DNA of 29,210 nt, taken from IMG/VR virus record IMGVR_UViG_3300030012_002914, positions 1 through 29,210 of that record; one strand, 5' to 3'. Every line of letters starts with the position of its first letter. The stretch's first letter is position 1. The DNA comes from a virus. The notes beneath the pieces are model-generated. The model searched no databases, was not told where the DNA came from, and worked only from the letters and a program-made list of their open reading frames with translations. The position numbers and the translations under genes were made by a program. Shown piece after piece: positions 9,082 through 18,834 of the stretch.

Positions 9082-12000
9082 ATGCCAGAGATTAAACATA
9101 CTTTTGCTGGTGCTAGGATGAATAAAGATGTTGATGAGAGATTAGTACCAAACGGAGAATATAGAGATGCTAAAAACGTAAAGATTAGAAACACTGACAG
9201 CGTTGGTAACGATGGTGTTGGTGATGCTGGTACTGTACAAAATATTAAAGGTAATAAACTTATTTCTAGTAATCACTATATAGAAACTACTTATGTAGAT
9301 GAAAATAATGATAATTTTTCTAGATCTAAATGCGTTGGTAGTATTGCTAATGAAAAAAATAATAAATCTTATTTTTTAATTTCAGCTCCTAAGTTTGATA
9401 AGTTTTTTATAGATATTAAATCTATACAAAGTAGAAAAAACTTAATAGACTCTATTGTAGAAGTAGACATAAGAGATAGTAGTTCAGATCCAACTAGTAA
9501 TATAGTTGTCACTGATTTTTGGGGACTTATAGATAAAAAAACAAATATAATAACAGAAACACCTGTTATGCCTTTTCAACAGTTAAATATAGATCCTAAT
9601 GTTACTGTAACAGGTATTAGAGTTGGTATGGTAATGTCTGGCTTAAACGACGAAGGAGAAGTTTTATTTTCTTCTACTATACAAGAATTTAGCCCACTTC
9701 AAATAACATTTTATGATGAAATAAATATAAGCAACTGGGATGATTGTAAAGTTTTAACTTTTGTACATCCAAATAGACCTTTAAATTTCGATGTTGATAA
9801 TAATATAAGTTCTATTAATATTATTGATGATTTATTATTTTTTACAGATAACGTTAATGAACCTAAAAAAATAAATATAAAAAGATGTTTAGAAGGTACA
9901 ATACAAAACGGTATAGTACATACTACGTTAAAGTTAAAAGATCCTAAAGATAATGATAATTTATTAGATTATGTAGATGATTTAGAAGAGTCTTTATCAC
10001 CAGCTGTTAACAATGATTTAAAAGAAGAACACGTAACTGTTATTAGAAAAGCTCCTAAAATAGCTCCAACTCTAGAAATGAAAGACAAAGATAGAGAAGG
10101 TGAAACTATAGCTACAGGTTTAGAGTTTGATGTAGTTGGTTTAGCAAATGCTGCTGGAGATGAATTTGAAAATGGATATGTATTTACTATAACTGATAGT
10201 TCGATAGCTGGCACTAATGCTCCTAATTGGTTTGAAAATGATATATTAATATTTACTGAGCAAGTAAACTCAGATACACCAGCTGTTATAAAAGCTACTT
10301 TAAATTCATTTGATAAAGATACTGGAACAATTAATTTGACAGTAATATCATTTAGTTTAGATATAATACCAGCTGTAGATGGTTTATCTGGTTCTGGAGT
10401 TTGGGATGTTGATATAGAACAAAAAAAGCCATTATTTGAACTTAAAATGGTTAGGTTTGGATGTAGATATAAATATGAAGATGGTGAATGTTCTAGCTTT
10501 GGCCCGTGGTCTGAGCTAGCTTTTTTACCTGGTCCATATAAATATAATCATACAAAAGGTTTTAACTTAGGTATGGTTAATAATCTTAGAAGTTTAGTAA
10601 TAAAAGATTTTATACCATATCAAAGATCTAGAGAAGCAGATATCGTAGCTGTAGATATATTGTATAAAACAACAGACTCACCTGTTTGTTATTTAGTAAA
10701 AACTATAAAAAGAGGTATAGATCCTGAGTGGAACTTATCTACAACATCATCACCTGAAATACAACCACCTTCTGACTGGTTGTTTGGTAAATTCACTATA
10801 ACATCAGAAATGATATATAGAGCTATTGAAGAAAATCAATTGCTAAGATCTTGGGACAACGTACCTAGAACAGCGTTGGCTCAAGAAATATCAGCTAACA
10901 GGTTAATGTTTTCTAATTATGTACAAGGTTATAATATAAATAGTGTTGTAGGTTTGTTAACTAATCATAATTTTGATTCAACACCTAGTGTTAGTAGTCC
11001 AAAAAAATCAGTTAAAACTATAAGAAACTATAGGTTTGGTATGGTTTTTGGAGACAAATATGGAAGAGAAACACCAGTTATAGCTAATGGATTTTTACAA
11101 GGTGATAGTGTTAATAATCCACAAATGTTAAGCGGTGACTTATCTTTAGAAAAGTCATTTGCTGCAATGAGAAATTATTTTGAATTAACTCAAGACTGGA
11201 ATAGTGTAGATCCAAATGGTGTGCCAGAAGACTGGATGGAATATGTAAAGTATTATGTTAAAGAAACTTCTAACGAGTACTACAATATAATAATGGATAG
11301 GTGGTATGAAGCTCAAGATGGTAATGTTTGGATATCATTTAACTCTGCTGATAGAAATAAAGTTGATGAAGAAACTTATTTAATATTAAAAAAAGAACAA
11401 AACAGTGACCAAGCTGTTTTAGAAAAAGCTAGATATAAAATTATAGCTATATCAAATGAAGCGCCAAATGATATTAAAACAGAGGGTAGGTTTATGGGTG
11501 GAGTTGAATTATCAGGTGCCGACGCAGAATCTATTTTTAGTATAGACTCTCCAGCTTTTAATACTAGCATACCAGATAAACTAATGACTGAAACTGTTTT
11601 ATTAATAGATAGCGGTTCATGGGAAGATTACTTAGATCAGTATAAACCAAAGGGTGATTTAAAATTAAGAATAACCGGTACTGTAGGTAATCAAAAATTA
11701 ACAACACCTTATAGAAAAGTAACATACTACGGACTCGGTTTTAACAATGATGGTATAGTAAGATGGAATAAACCATTTGGAGATGCTGCTAATATGATTA
11801 ATAGATTTTCTTCTATAGGTATCACACCAGGAGGCGCTCAACCGTTAGTTTACGGTATTGAGTTTGAAGAAGATGTTATAACAGAAAACAAAGCTGAGTT
11901 TGACGGTAAGTTTTTTGTTAAATTAGAAAAAGATATAGTATTAGAAACTAAAGTTTTAAAAAATATAAATTCTAACACTACATTTCAAAATACAGAAACA

Positions 12001-15000
12001 TTTAATATAGGTTACTTAGATAATCAAGAAACAAATCCAGGTACTAATTGGAGTTATGAAGATGCTGATGGAAACACTGTTACTGCACCTAGATTTGGAC
12101 ACACGTTTATGCAAGCTACACCAGCAGCTAGTGATAGTAGTCCTAATAACGTAGATGGAACTAATATAGCTCCACTGTTACCTGTAAATGATTTAGCAGG
12201 TTTTTTTGCAACTGATCTTACAAGTTTTACTCAAGCTGCTCCATATTATGCTTTTGGTGGTGATGCTGGTAGCGGTGAGGGTGGACAGGCTTATCCTACA
12301 ATACCTACTTTTCAAGAACAAGATGGTTTAGTTAGAGTAAACTTAGCTAGACAAACAGCTAGGTTTTGGAAATGGTATGTAAATACTGCTAGTTCAGATA
12401 CTAGAAATAAATTATTTATTGATGGTTTTAGATTATTTAGAGGTAAATTAACAGGTGCTAACCAAACTGGTTCTTCTAATAATGATGGTGATGGTAGTTT
12501 TAAATCAGAGTATTACTACAAGCCAACAGGCATAGATCCAGGTGTTTCTAGTGGAGATGGTTTTAGTCCTACTAACGATGAGCTTGGTAGAGTGTTTTTA
12601 TCTTTTCCTTTAAAACAATCTAGTAATCCTAGTAATGTGCAAAATTCTTTTTCACAACCAGGTTCTGAAGAATCTGCTGTTGGTAGACTTGCTCAACATA
12701 TGATGGGTACAGGTAATTTATTTAGATTTACTGACGATCCTACTAATAGTATATATAAAATAGTAGGACAACCAGATACTTTAGAAATAGGTAATGCTAA
12801 AAATTTTGCTCAACTTCAAGATTGTTCTGAATTTTCTGAAGGAGCTGTTAGTTCTGTAGAAAATCCTAGTAGCTTACAATTTCAAGCTAATGGCACTGGT
12901 ATGTTAATGGATTTATTATCTGTTGGTGGTTATCAAGGACCAGGAACTTTTTCTGAACCAACTTTAGAAAATTTTATAATAGGTGGTGCAAACGGTCTTA
13001 GCGTAGCAAACGGTGTTCCAGAGTGTAATCCTATGAGTTCACAAGGTAATAGTACTGATTCAAAAACATTAACTAGATTTTGTCAAAGAGAAGGTTTTAG
13101 AGTTGAGTTTAGAAAAGTAAATGCAGAAACAGGTGAACTACTAGATAATGGAACTAGAGGTATAGATACAACACTATTTGATCCAAGATCTATGGTATGT
13201 CATGATGGTAGAGAGTCATTAAGAATTAGTATTGTAGATTCTATTAGCACTGGTGGTGATGTTGCACCAACTGAAAATGCAGCTTTATTTGAAACAGAAC
13301 CTAAAGAAGATATTGGTTTAGATTTATATTACGAAGCATCTAACGCTATACCAATGAACTTAACAAGAACTAATGCTTCTTATTTTGCTCCACACAAATC
13401 AAAAGTAACTTCTAAAGACGCTGATTTAGTAGACATAGACTTAAATACAAACTATGTTGATCATCATGTATCTCATATTGGTTTTACAGAAAACTCTGTT
13501 ATAATAGCTGTTAAGTCAACAACAGTTGCTACTGGAGTTGTTGATTTACACTCTGTATTAGACTTGTTTGGCACTGGACAATTTGAGTTTAATATAGGTA
13601 CTTTTATGGTTTTTGAGCATGGCAATGGAACAAAAACAATGGCTAGAATAACTGGTTTTGCAACGCCACTTGATGATTCAGAGATAGATTATGGTGAAAC
13701 AGTTTTTACTGTTGATAGCTCTTCTACAGCAACAACAACTGGATATTACGAAATACAAACAGACGTATATAAGAATAAAGTAGAACTAGGTTGGTTTAAT
13801 TGTTATTCTTTTGGTAATGGTGTAGAGTCTGATAGAATACGTGATGACTTTAATGCTCCGCAAATAGATAATGGTGTTAAAGTTTCTTCTACATTTTTAA
13901 ATTATGGTGAAGAAAATAAAGGCAGCACTATAATATATTCTGGCATATATAACTCAATATCAGGTGTAAATAATCTAAATGAGTTTAATATGGCTGAAAA
14001 AATAACAAAAGATTTAAATCCTACTTATGGTTCCGTACAAGCTTTGAAAGTTAGAGATACAGATGTTGTGGCTTTTGCTGAAGATAAGATTTTAAGAATA
14101 ACAACTCAAAAAGATGCACTGTTTAACGCAGATGGTAATTCACAGTTGATATCTACAAATAGAGTTTTAGGTACAGCAATACCTTATGTTGGTGATTATG
14201 GTATATCAAAAAATCCAGAGTCTTTAGTAGCAGATGAATATAGGATGTATTTTACAGATAAACAAAGAGGTGCTGTAATGAGATTATCACAAAATGGTTT
14301 AACACCTATATCAAGTGTAGGTATGAAAACTTATTTTAGAGATAATTTAGTAGACTCTGAGTCTTTAATAGGTACTTACGATAAAGTTAATAGTGAGTAT
14401 AATTTAACTATTAAAATGAAGCCTTTTGTAAATAGAGAAAATACTACAGTTTCATTTAATGAAGGTTCAAAGGGTTGGACTAGTTTTAAATCATTTATAC
14501 CAGACGATGGTAATTCTGTTGCTGGTAGATATTTAACTTCAAACTTAGCTCAAATATGGTTACATAATTCAAACGATGTTGATAGAAATACATTTTATGG
14601 AACTTATTATGAGTCTTCATTAAGCGTTGTTTTTAATGAAGTTCCTGGTTCTGTTAAATCATTTAAAGCTGTAAACTACGAAGGTTCTCAAGCTAGAGTA
14701 ACACAATTTACTAGTGATGCAGGTGAATACACTCAACCAGATGGTAGTGCTTTTAATATAACTACTGATGGTGAGTATTTTAATTTAGAACCAAAAGATG
14801 GTTGGTATATGAACAAAATAACCACAAATCACTCGTTAAAAGATAGTGTAAATGAAAGAGGTTTAGTAGAATTTATAGATAAAGAAGGTAAATGGTATAA
14901 TAGAATAGACGGTGGTGAAAGAGGTGATCTTACTAATAACGATTTAAACGAGTTTAGTGTTCAAGGTATAGGTATAGCCTATGCTGTAGTAAATACAACA

Positions 15001-15090
15001 GAAACTAATATAGAAAACGATAGTCTTGGTCCTATAAATCTTCAAGTAACAAGTGACTTTATAGATGATCCAACAAATACAATAGATTAA
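9082..15090 (+). CDS. Giant tail nozzle-like protein (tail tubular B / stabilisation-protein type)
   Basis: At 2002 residues this is far longer than T7 gp12 (about 800). The N-terminus HTFAGARMNKDVDERLVPNG, followed by EYRDAKNVKI, is the start pattern typical of podovirus nozzle proteins and of crAss-type stabilisation proteins. The C-terminal part has the matching end signature: VRDTDVVAFAEDKILRI (near residue 1655), GDYGISKNPESLVADEYRMY (near 1710), FTDKQRGAVMRLSQNGLTPI (near 1725). Between these ends is a long, beta-rich region (roughly residues 300-1600) rich in Asn, Thr, Gly and Asp, which could form a propeller plus extra decorations or fibre-docking domains. I see no internal stop, frameshift or repeat. 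Position after the two adaptor genes and before the fibre-like genes supports a distal tail role. It could alternatively be named muzzle protein. Confidence 0.75.
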   Translation: MPEIKHTFAGARMNKDVDERLVPNGEYRDAKNVKIRNTDSVGNDGVGDAGTVQNIKGNKLISSNHYIETTYVDENNDNFSRSKCVGSIANEKNNKSYFLISAPKFDKFFIDIKSIQSRKNLIDSIVEVDIRDSSSDPTSNIVVTDFWGLIDKKTNIITETPVMPFQQLNIDPNVTVTGIRVGMVMSGLNDEGEVLFSSTIQEFSPLQITFYDEINISNWDDCKVLTFVHPNRPLNFDVDNNISSINIIDDLLFFTDNVNEPKKINIKRCLEGTIQNGIVHTTLKLKDPKDNDNLLDYVDDLEESLSPAVNNDLKEEHVTVIRKAPKIAPTLEMKDKDREGETIATGLEFDVVGLANAAGDEFENGYVFTITDSSIAGTNAPNWFENDILIFTEQVNSDTPAVIKATLNSFDKDTGTINLTVISFSLDIIPAVDGLSGSGVWDVDIEQKKPLFELKMVRFGCRYKYEDGECSSFGPWSELAFLPGPYKYNHTKGFNLGMVNNLRSLVIKDFIPYQRSREADIVAVDILYKTTDSPVCYLVKTIKRGIDPEWNLSTTSSPEIQPPSDWLFGKFTITSEMIYRAIEENQLLRSWDNVPRTALAQEISANRLMFSNYVQGYNINSVVGLLTNHNFDSTPSVSSPKKSVKTIRNYRFGMVFGDKYGRETPVIANGFLQGDSVNNPQMLSGDLSLEKSFAAMRNYFELTQDWNSVDPNGVPEDWMEYVKYYVKETSNEYYNIIMDRWYEAQDGNVWISFNSADRNKVDEETYLILKKEQNSDQAVLEKARYKIIAISNEAPNDIKTEGRFMGGVELSGADAESIFSIDSPAFNTSIPDKLMTETVLLIDSGSWEDYLDQYKPKGDLKLRITGTVGNQKLTTPYRKVTYYGLGFNNDGIVRWNKPFGDAANMINRFSSIGITPGGAQPLVYGIEFEEDVITENKAEFDGKFFVKLEKDIVLETKVLKNINSNTTFQNTETFNIGYLDNQETNPGTNWSYEDADGNTVTAPRFGHTFMQATPAASDSSPNNVDGTNIAPLLPVNDLAGFFATDLTSFTQAAPYYAFGGDAGSGEGGQAYPTIPTFQEQDGLVRVNLARQTARFWKWYVNTASSDTRNKLFIDGFRLFRGKLTGANQTGSSNNDGDGSFKSEYYYKPTGIDPGVSSGDGFSPTNDELGRVFLSFPLKQSSNPSNVQNSFSQPGSEESAVGRLAQHMMGTGNLFRFTDDPTNSIYKIVGQPDTLEIGNAKNFAQLQDCSEFSEGAVSSVENPSSLQFQANGTGMLMDLLSVGGYQGPGTFSEPTLENFIIGGANGLSVANGVPECNPMSSQGNSTDSKTLTRFCQREGFRVEFRKVNAETGELLDNGTRGIDTTLFDPRSMVCHDGRESLRISIVDSISTGGDVAPTENAALFETEPKEDIGLDLYYEASNAIPMNLTRTNASYFAPHKSKVTSKDADLVDIDLNTNYVDHHVSHIGFTENSVIIAVKSTTVATGVVDLHSVLDLFGTGQFEFNIGTFMVFEHGNGTKTMARITGFATPLDDSEIDYGETVFTVDSSSTATTTGYYEIQTDVYKNKVELGWFNCYSFGNGVESDRIRDDFNAPQIDNGVKVSSTFLNYGEENKGSTIIYSGIYNSISGVNNLNEFNMAEKITKDLNPTYGSVQALKVRDTDVVAFAEDKILRITTQKDALFNADGNSQLISTNRVLGTAIPYVGDYGISKNPESLVADEYRMYFTDKQRGAVMRLSQNGLTPISSVGMKTYFRDNLVDSESLIGTYDKVNSEYNLTIKMKPFVNRENTTVSFNEGSKGWTSFKSFIPDDGNSVAGRYLTSNLAQIWLHNSNDVDRNTFYGTYYESSLSVVFNEVPGSVKSFKAVNYEGSQARVTQFTSDAGEYTQPDGSAFNITTDGEYFNLEPKDGWYMNKITTNHSLKDSVNERGLVEFIDKEGKWYNRIDGGERGDLTNNDLNEFSVQGIGIAYAVVNTTETNIENDSLGPINLQVTSDFIDDPTNTID

Positions 15091-15092
15091 TT

Positions 15093-16424
15093 ATGTCAGC
15101 AGTAAATTATCAAGTAACACCACAAAGTACATCAGTAGTTCCAGGACAAACTGTAGCACAGTCTATTGATCCTAGTGGTGGTTTTTATACATTAAGTTCC
15201 GTTATAACACCAATAAACCCATCTACACACACGGTTCAAGCTAGTTTTTTTACAATAGCTGGATCAAGTGGTGTAGATGATTTTATGCCAACAACAGGTT
15301 TAGGTGTTAGAACTTATGAAGATATTAGTATTTTACCAGAAAGTGTAATAAAAGTTACATTTAATGACACAGCAACTAATGAAGTAACTTTAAAAGTTTC
15401 TTTATTACCAAGTTTTGTTATACCTGCAAACGCAACTAATCCGTTTCAAATAATACTAGATATTGATGGTGATGCTCAAGAAATACAACAAACTCCACAA
15501 ACGCCAGATGGTAATCCTGGTATATTTAGATTATCAATAGACTTATCAAACTCAGTTCCAAATGCTAAAATATTTTGCGTAATACCACCATCTATTGGTG
15601 CATTTAATCTTCAGAATACTAGTGCTTGGAATATAGGTGCTGAAATTACACAAACTGATTTTACTAAATCTACAGCTCTTTTTATTCCAAACTCACAAAC
15701 TACAGAACAGTCACCTATATTAGGTCCTGGAGCTGTAGTGCAAGCATCGCAACCTACTAGCTGCGCTTGGTTTTGGATAGTACCAGATAGTGGCTATACT
15801 GTATCTAAATATAACTTTTCAATATCATCAACATCTCAAGGCACTCAATTTAACCCTGGACCTGCTATTAGCTTACCGTTTTCAGGTAATACTACATTAT
15901 CTAGTTTCTCTGCAAATAGTAGTGTTAATTTAAATTATAATCCTGGAAGTATAATACAAGCTGAAACTAATTTAATAGGTGATTTACAACCAGGATCTTA
16001 TAGTTTTGTTGGTTTTAATAATAATTCTGTTACATTAACTCCACCAGCAATACCACCATCAACTGTTACATCTTCTGTAATTGTAAATTATAATGAATTA
16101 GTTCAAGGAACTACTGTTAGTAGTTATTCATCTTTTGCTCAAATACTATTAGTTGATACTATTTCTTTTAGTGATTCGTATCCAGCTAATTTTATACCAA
16201 CAAGTAGTCAATTATCTACACTACAAAGCGCACAAGCTCCAGAAGGATATGCAACTAGTGATTGGACTAACAATGCTGTTTTGGTTATATTAAATGGTTT
16301 TCATAATTACGTTCCAGGAGCAAATAGTCCTGATTTAGATATACAAATAAGTGGTTCTGCTATGTTAGCAGATAATAATCAAAGTGAAGAATTTAACTTT
16401 TCAATACAAGATATTTCAACATAA
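15093..16424 (+). CDS. Beta-rich probable tail appendage protein
   Basis: This 443-residue protein is rich in Ser, Thr, Asn, Pro and Gln, has almost no Lys/Arg and few long helices, as is usual for phage fibre or spike proteins. Ig-like repeats are suggested by alternating strands such as VIKVTFNDTATNEVTLKVSL (near residue 85) and SFSANSSVNLNYNPGSIIQA (near 270), but no family motif is recognised. It begins 2 bases after the nozzle gene and overlaps the next gene by one base (TAATG), so both are probably co-translated parts of the same distal structure. Low charge and location suggest an outward-facing, host-contacting protein. Function is inferred only from composition and place. Confidence 0.5.
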   Translation: MSAVNYQVTPQSTSVVPGQTVAQSIDPSGGFYTLSSVITPINPSTHTVQASFFTIAGSSGVDDFMPTTGLGVRTYEDISILPESVIKVTFNDTATNEVTLKVSLLPSFVIPANATNPFQIILDIDGDAQEIQQTPQTPDGNPGIFRLSIDLSNSVPNAKIFCVIPPSIGAFNLQNTSAWNIGAEITQTDFTKSTALFIPNSQTTEQSPILGPGAVVQASQPTSCAWFWIVPDSGYTVSKYNFSISSTSQGTQFNPGPAISLPFSGNTTLSSFSANSSVNLNYNPGSIIQAETNLIGDLQPGSYSFVGFNNNSVTLTPPAIPPSTVTSSVIVNYNELVQGTTVSSYSSFAQILLVDTISFSDSYPANFIPTSSQLSTLQSAQAPEGYATSDWTNNAVLVILNGFHNYVPGANSPDLDIQISGSAMLADNNQSEEFNFSIQDIST

Positions 16425-17776
16425 TGGCAACTGAAACTAGAACTTTAAAAAACGGAAATGTAATAGAAGTTACTAATACTATTGGTAGTTTATCTATAAA
16501 TGTATTAAATCCAGGCTTTGAAAATGAAAAAGTTAAGTTTACATTTTCTGGTAGAGCTGTATTAAATAAAAAAACAAATGTTGGTACTTTAAAAATAACA
16601 AATAATAATACGCTTAAAAAACTAAATGTAACAGATTTTAAAAAATTATTTGCTAACGATGTAAAGAGTAGAGTTCAAATAAAATTTAATACATCGACTA
16701 AAGATAGTAATGGTAATATAGATTCACTTTTATATGACATTGTTTATGTAGGAAAAAAAGCTGTTTTAAAAAGAGATAATTTAATATATGAATTATCTAA
16801 TAATAATTCTACATTACCTACAGTAAAAACTGGTATTAGTAGTATCGTATACGGTAAAGATACTATTAGTCAAAATGGTGAAGTTAGAAGAATTAAAATT
16901 AGCGGAGTAGTAGGTACACAGTCTTTGATAGCTGTAACAAAACTAGAAGACTCTGTTGATTCTAATAATAATATAATAACAACAACAAATACTAATTTTG
17001 TAAAATCATTTATAGATACTACTCATACTTTGCAAAGTGGTGTTGTTTTAAAAGCAGCATCAATAAAAATTGATAGCACGGGTAAAGCTATAGTTGTTGT
17101 AAACTTTCCTAAAGTTACAACTAAAACTAGATATGCTATACACGTTTTAACTACTAGTTTATCTAGTAATTTTAGTAATAAAAACAATTTTTTATCAACT
17201 CTACAAGCTAATAACAATACGCCTGGTTTAGGTGTTACTAACTTTTCAACTAAAGTTTTAGAGCAAAATTTAAATCCTACTTTAACATTTAGAGCAACAA
17301 CCACTGAAAGCGCTGGAGTTGTTAAACTTACAGTAAACGGTGGTGCAGATCAAACTTTTAATAGTAGTGCTAGTGTTGATAAAGTTTATAATGGTAAATT
17401 TAACTCATCAGAAGGATTAACTTTTTTTACAATAACTTACGTAATGACAGCTTTAAGTGGTTCTTTTTCAGCCAGAACTGGTGCGGGTGGTGCTGTTACT
17501 TTTACAAATAGTTTAGGTGATCAAGAAACTACAGAAAACACACTTGGTGCTCCAGTTTTTAGTAATATAGATCAATCAGACTCTGACTGGACAAATAGTA
17601 TTGCTTCTAAAAACGGTGGTACAACTGTAGATATAATAAAAATAAATCAAGCTATAAGCACAACATCATCTAGTAATGATACTTTAACAGTTTCTTTTAC
17701 AGTATCGGTAAATAATTGGGGTACTAAAAATACTATAATGGCTTTAGCTTTAAACACTTTAATAGCAAGATCTTAA
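16424..17776 (+). CDS. Beta-rich probable tail appendage protein
   Basis: This 450-residue protein has a Thr/Asn/Ser/Val-rich, beta-strand composition and no recognised enzymatic motif. The N-terminus TRTLKNGNVIEVTNTIGSLS and strands such as GKAIVVVNFPKVTTKTRYAI look like stacked beta-sandwich domains. Its C-terminus (WGTKNTIMALALNTLIARS) is more hydrophobic and could be an assembly or trimerisation end. It overlaps the previous gene by one base and is followed after 1 base by a small gene, so the three form a tightly coupled set downstream of the nozzle gene. Tail fibre or receptor-binding function is a guess from composition and order. Confidence 0.48.
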   Translation: MATETRTLKNGNVIEVTNTIGSLSINVLNPGFENEKVKFTFSGRAVLNKKTNVGTLKITNNNTLKKLNVTDFKKLFANDVKSRVQIKFNTSTKDSNGNIDSLLYDIVYVGKKAVLKRDNLIYELSNNNSTLPTVKTGISSIVYGKDTISQNGEVRRIKISGVVGTQSLIAVTKLEDSVDSNNNIITTTNTNFVKSFIDTTHTLQSGVVLKAASIKIDSTGKAIVVVNFPKVTTKTRYAIHVLTTSLSSNFSNKNNFLSTLQANNNTPGLGVTNFSTKVLEQNLNPTLTFRATTTESAGVVKLTVNGGADQTFNSSASVDKVYNGKFNSSEGLTFFTITYVMTALSGSFSARTGAGGAVTFTNSLGDQETTENTLGAPVFSNIDQSDSDWTNSIASKNGGTTVDIIKINQAISTTSSSNDTLTVSFTVSVNNWGTKNTIMALALNTLIARS

Positions 17777-17777
17777 T

Positions 17778-18137
17778 ATGGCATTAATACAAATATCATT
17801 ACCACTACCTTTAAATGTTTCTTTACAAGCTGGAGATATAGCTTACTATGTAGAAGTAAATGACAATTTAGTTGGTGGTTTTCAAGTAAATCAAGGTACT
17901 AATCCACCTATAGAAATAGGTCCTATAGTATCTATATCAGGTGTTCAAGTTACTGTTGAAAACGAAAGTACAAATGAAGAACCTAGTGTTGGTGATTTTA
18001 TATTATTTAGTAAGAATAGAAATGTTAACGAAGCTTCTATAGTTGGGTATTTTGCTGAAATAGAATTTAAAAATAATTCTAAAGATAAAGCTGAAATGTT
18101 TTCGTCAGCTTGTGAAATTGAAGAAAGTAGTAAATAA
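17778..18137 (+). CDS. Small conserved virion-type protein
   Basis: This 119-residue protein resembles, from memory, small proteins found near tail genes of marine phages whose C-termini read like GYFAEIEFKNNSKDKAEMF followed by ESSK. The N-terminal half (ISLPLPLNVSLQAGDIAYYV) looks like a beta barrel with a proline/leucine lead-in; GDFILFSKNRNVNEASIVGY follows in the middle. It is the last gene before the second copy of the ATGTAACTATA motif, so it probably ends the neck/tail transcript, although I see no terminator hairpin there. The specific function is unknown; a small tail or baseplate-like accessory protein is plausible. Confidence 0.55.
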   Translation: MALIQISLPLPLNVSLQAGDIAYYVEVNDNLVGGFQVNQGTNPPIEIGPIVSISGVQVTVENESTNEEPSVGDFILFSKNRNVNEASIVGYFAEIEFKNNSKDKAEMFSSACEIEESSK

Positions 18138-18148
18138 CTAACAAAAAA

Positions 18149-18159
18149 TGTAACTATAT
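18149..18159 (+). promoter_or_regulatory. Conserved intergenic motif, copy 2 (candidate late promoter)
   Basis: ATGTAACTATA, followed by TTTAAAGAATAAAAC, ends 20 bases before the ATG of the first ejection-module gene. It shares AAAGAATAAA downstream with copy 3, in the same position give or take one base. This lies in one of the few gaps of more than 30 bases, as expected for a promoter. Function is inferred. Confidence 0.6.
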
Positions 18160-18179
18160 TTAAAGAATAAAACAAAATT

Positions 18180-18824
18180 ATGGCATATAAACAGAGATCT
18201 CCAAATAAATTTATAGGCAAAGCGTTACGTAGGGCTAGAAAAGGTGTCATGGGTGGTGCTACTAAGATACTTGGTGGTGGATTACTTGGTGGTGCACTTT
18301 CTAATGTAGGTAGAAGCGTTGCAAATGTAGTTCCAGGATTAGGTTCTGGACAAAATCCACTTTCTGTTTTAGGTGGTGGTGTAGGTATGCTTGCTGGTAG
18401 ACCATTTATGAAAAGAAAAAGAACTGGTTATAAACCATATGAAGCTCCTAGTCCGATGAAAACAGATGTTATGTTAGTTAGAGGTGCGTACGATGCTGCT
18501 TCAGGTAAAGGCGCTAGAAAATACGGACAAATAGCTAAAGCAAGAGCTTTTGCTGATATGGTTGATAGTGTTGAAAGAACAACTAATAGATCATCTAGAG
18601 TTCAACTTATGAAAGCTAGAAGAAGAAGTAAAAGAACTGTTAGGTCTAATGATAGATTTGCTAATTGGAGAGAAAGATACGAAAGAAGACAGCAAAGAAA
18701 AGAAAGATTTAAAGATAGATTTAGAGGTAAAAAAAGAAAAGCTATAGATTTTGATAGATATAAAGATCAACTTTCTCAACAACCAACAGGTCAAAGATTT
18801 ACCAATACTGGTATAGGTTATTAA
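18180..18824 (+). CDS. Basic, glycine-rich probable internal virion protein
   Basis: This 214-residue protein has two distinct halves. Residues about 24-78 are glycine-rich and hydrophobic (GGATKILGGGLLGGALSNVG; LSVLGGGVGMLAGRPF), resembling membrane-interacting or amphipathic segments of ejected proteins. Residues about 138-190 are extremely basic (KARRRSKRTVRSND; RYERRQQRKERFKDRFRGKK), suggesting DNA binding inside the head. It opens the ejection module, 20 bases after a promoter-like motif, and is followed at 10 bases by a gp14-like gene, so I infer a protein packed with the genome and released with it. No family is recognised, and nothing excludes a role in condensing DNA or in nozzle closure. 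Confidence 0.5.
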   Translation: MAYKQRSPNKFIGKALRRARKGVMGGATKILGGGLLGGALSNVGRSVANVVPGLGSGQNPLSVLGGGVGMLAGRPFMKRKRTGYKPYEAPSPMKTDVMLVRGAYDAASGKGARKYGQIAKARAFADMVDSVERTTNRSSRVQLMKARRRSKRTVRSNDRFANWRERYERRQQRKERFKDRFRGKKRKAIDFDRYKDQLSQQPTGQRFTNTGIGY

Positions 18825-18834
18825 AATTATAATT

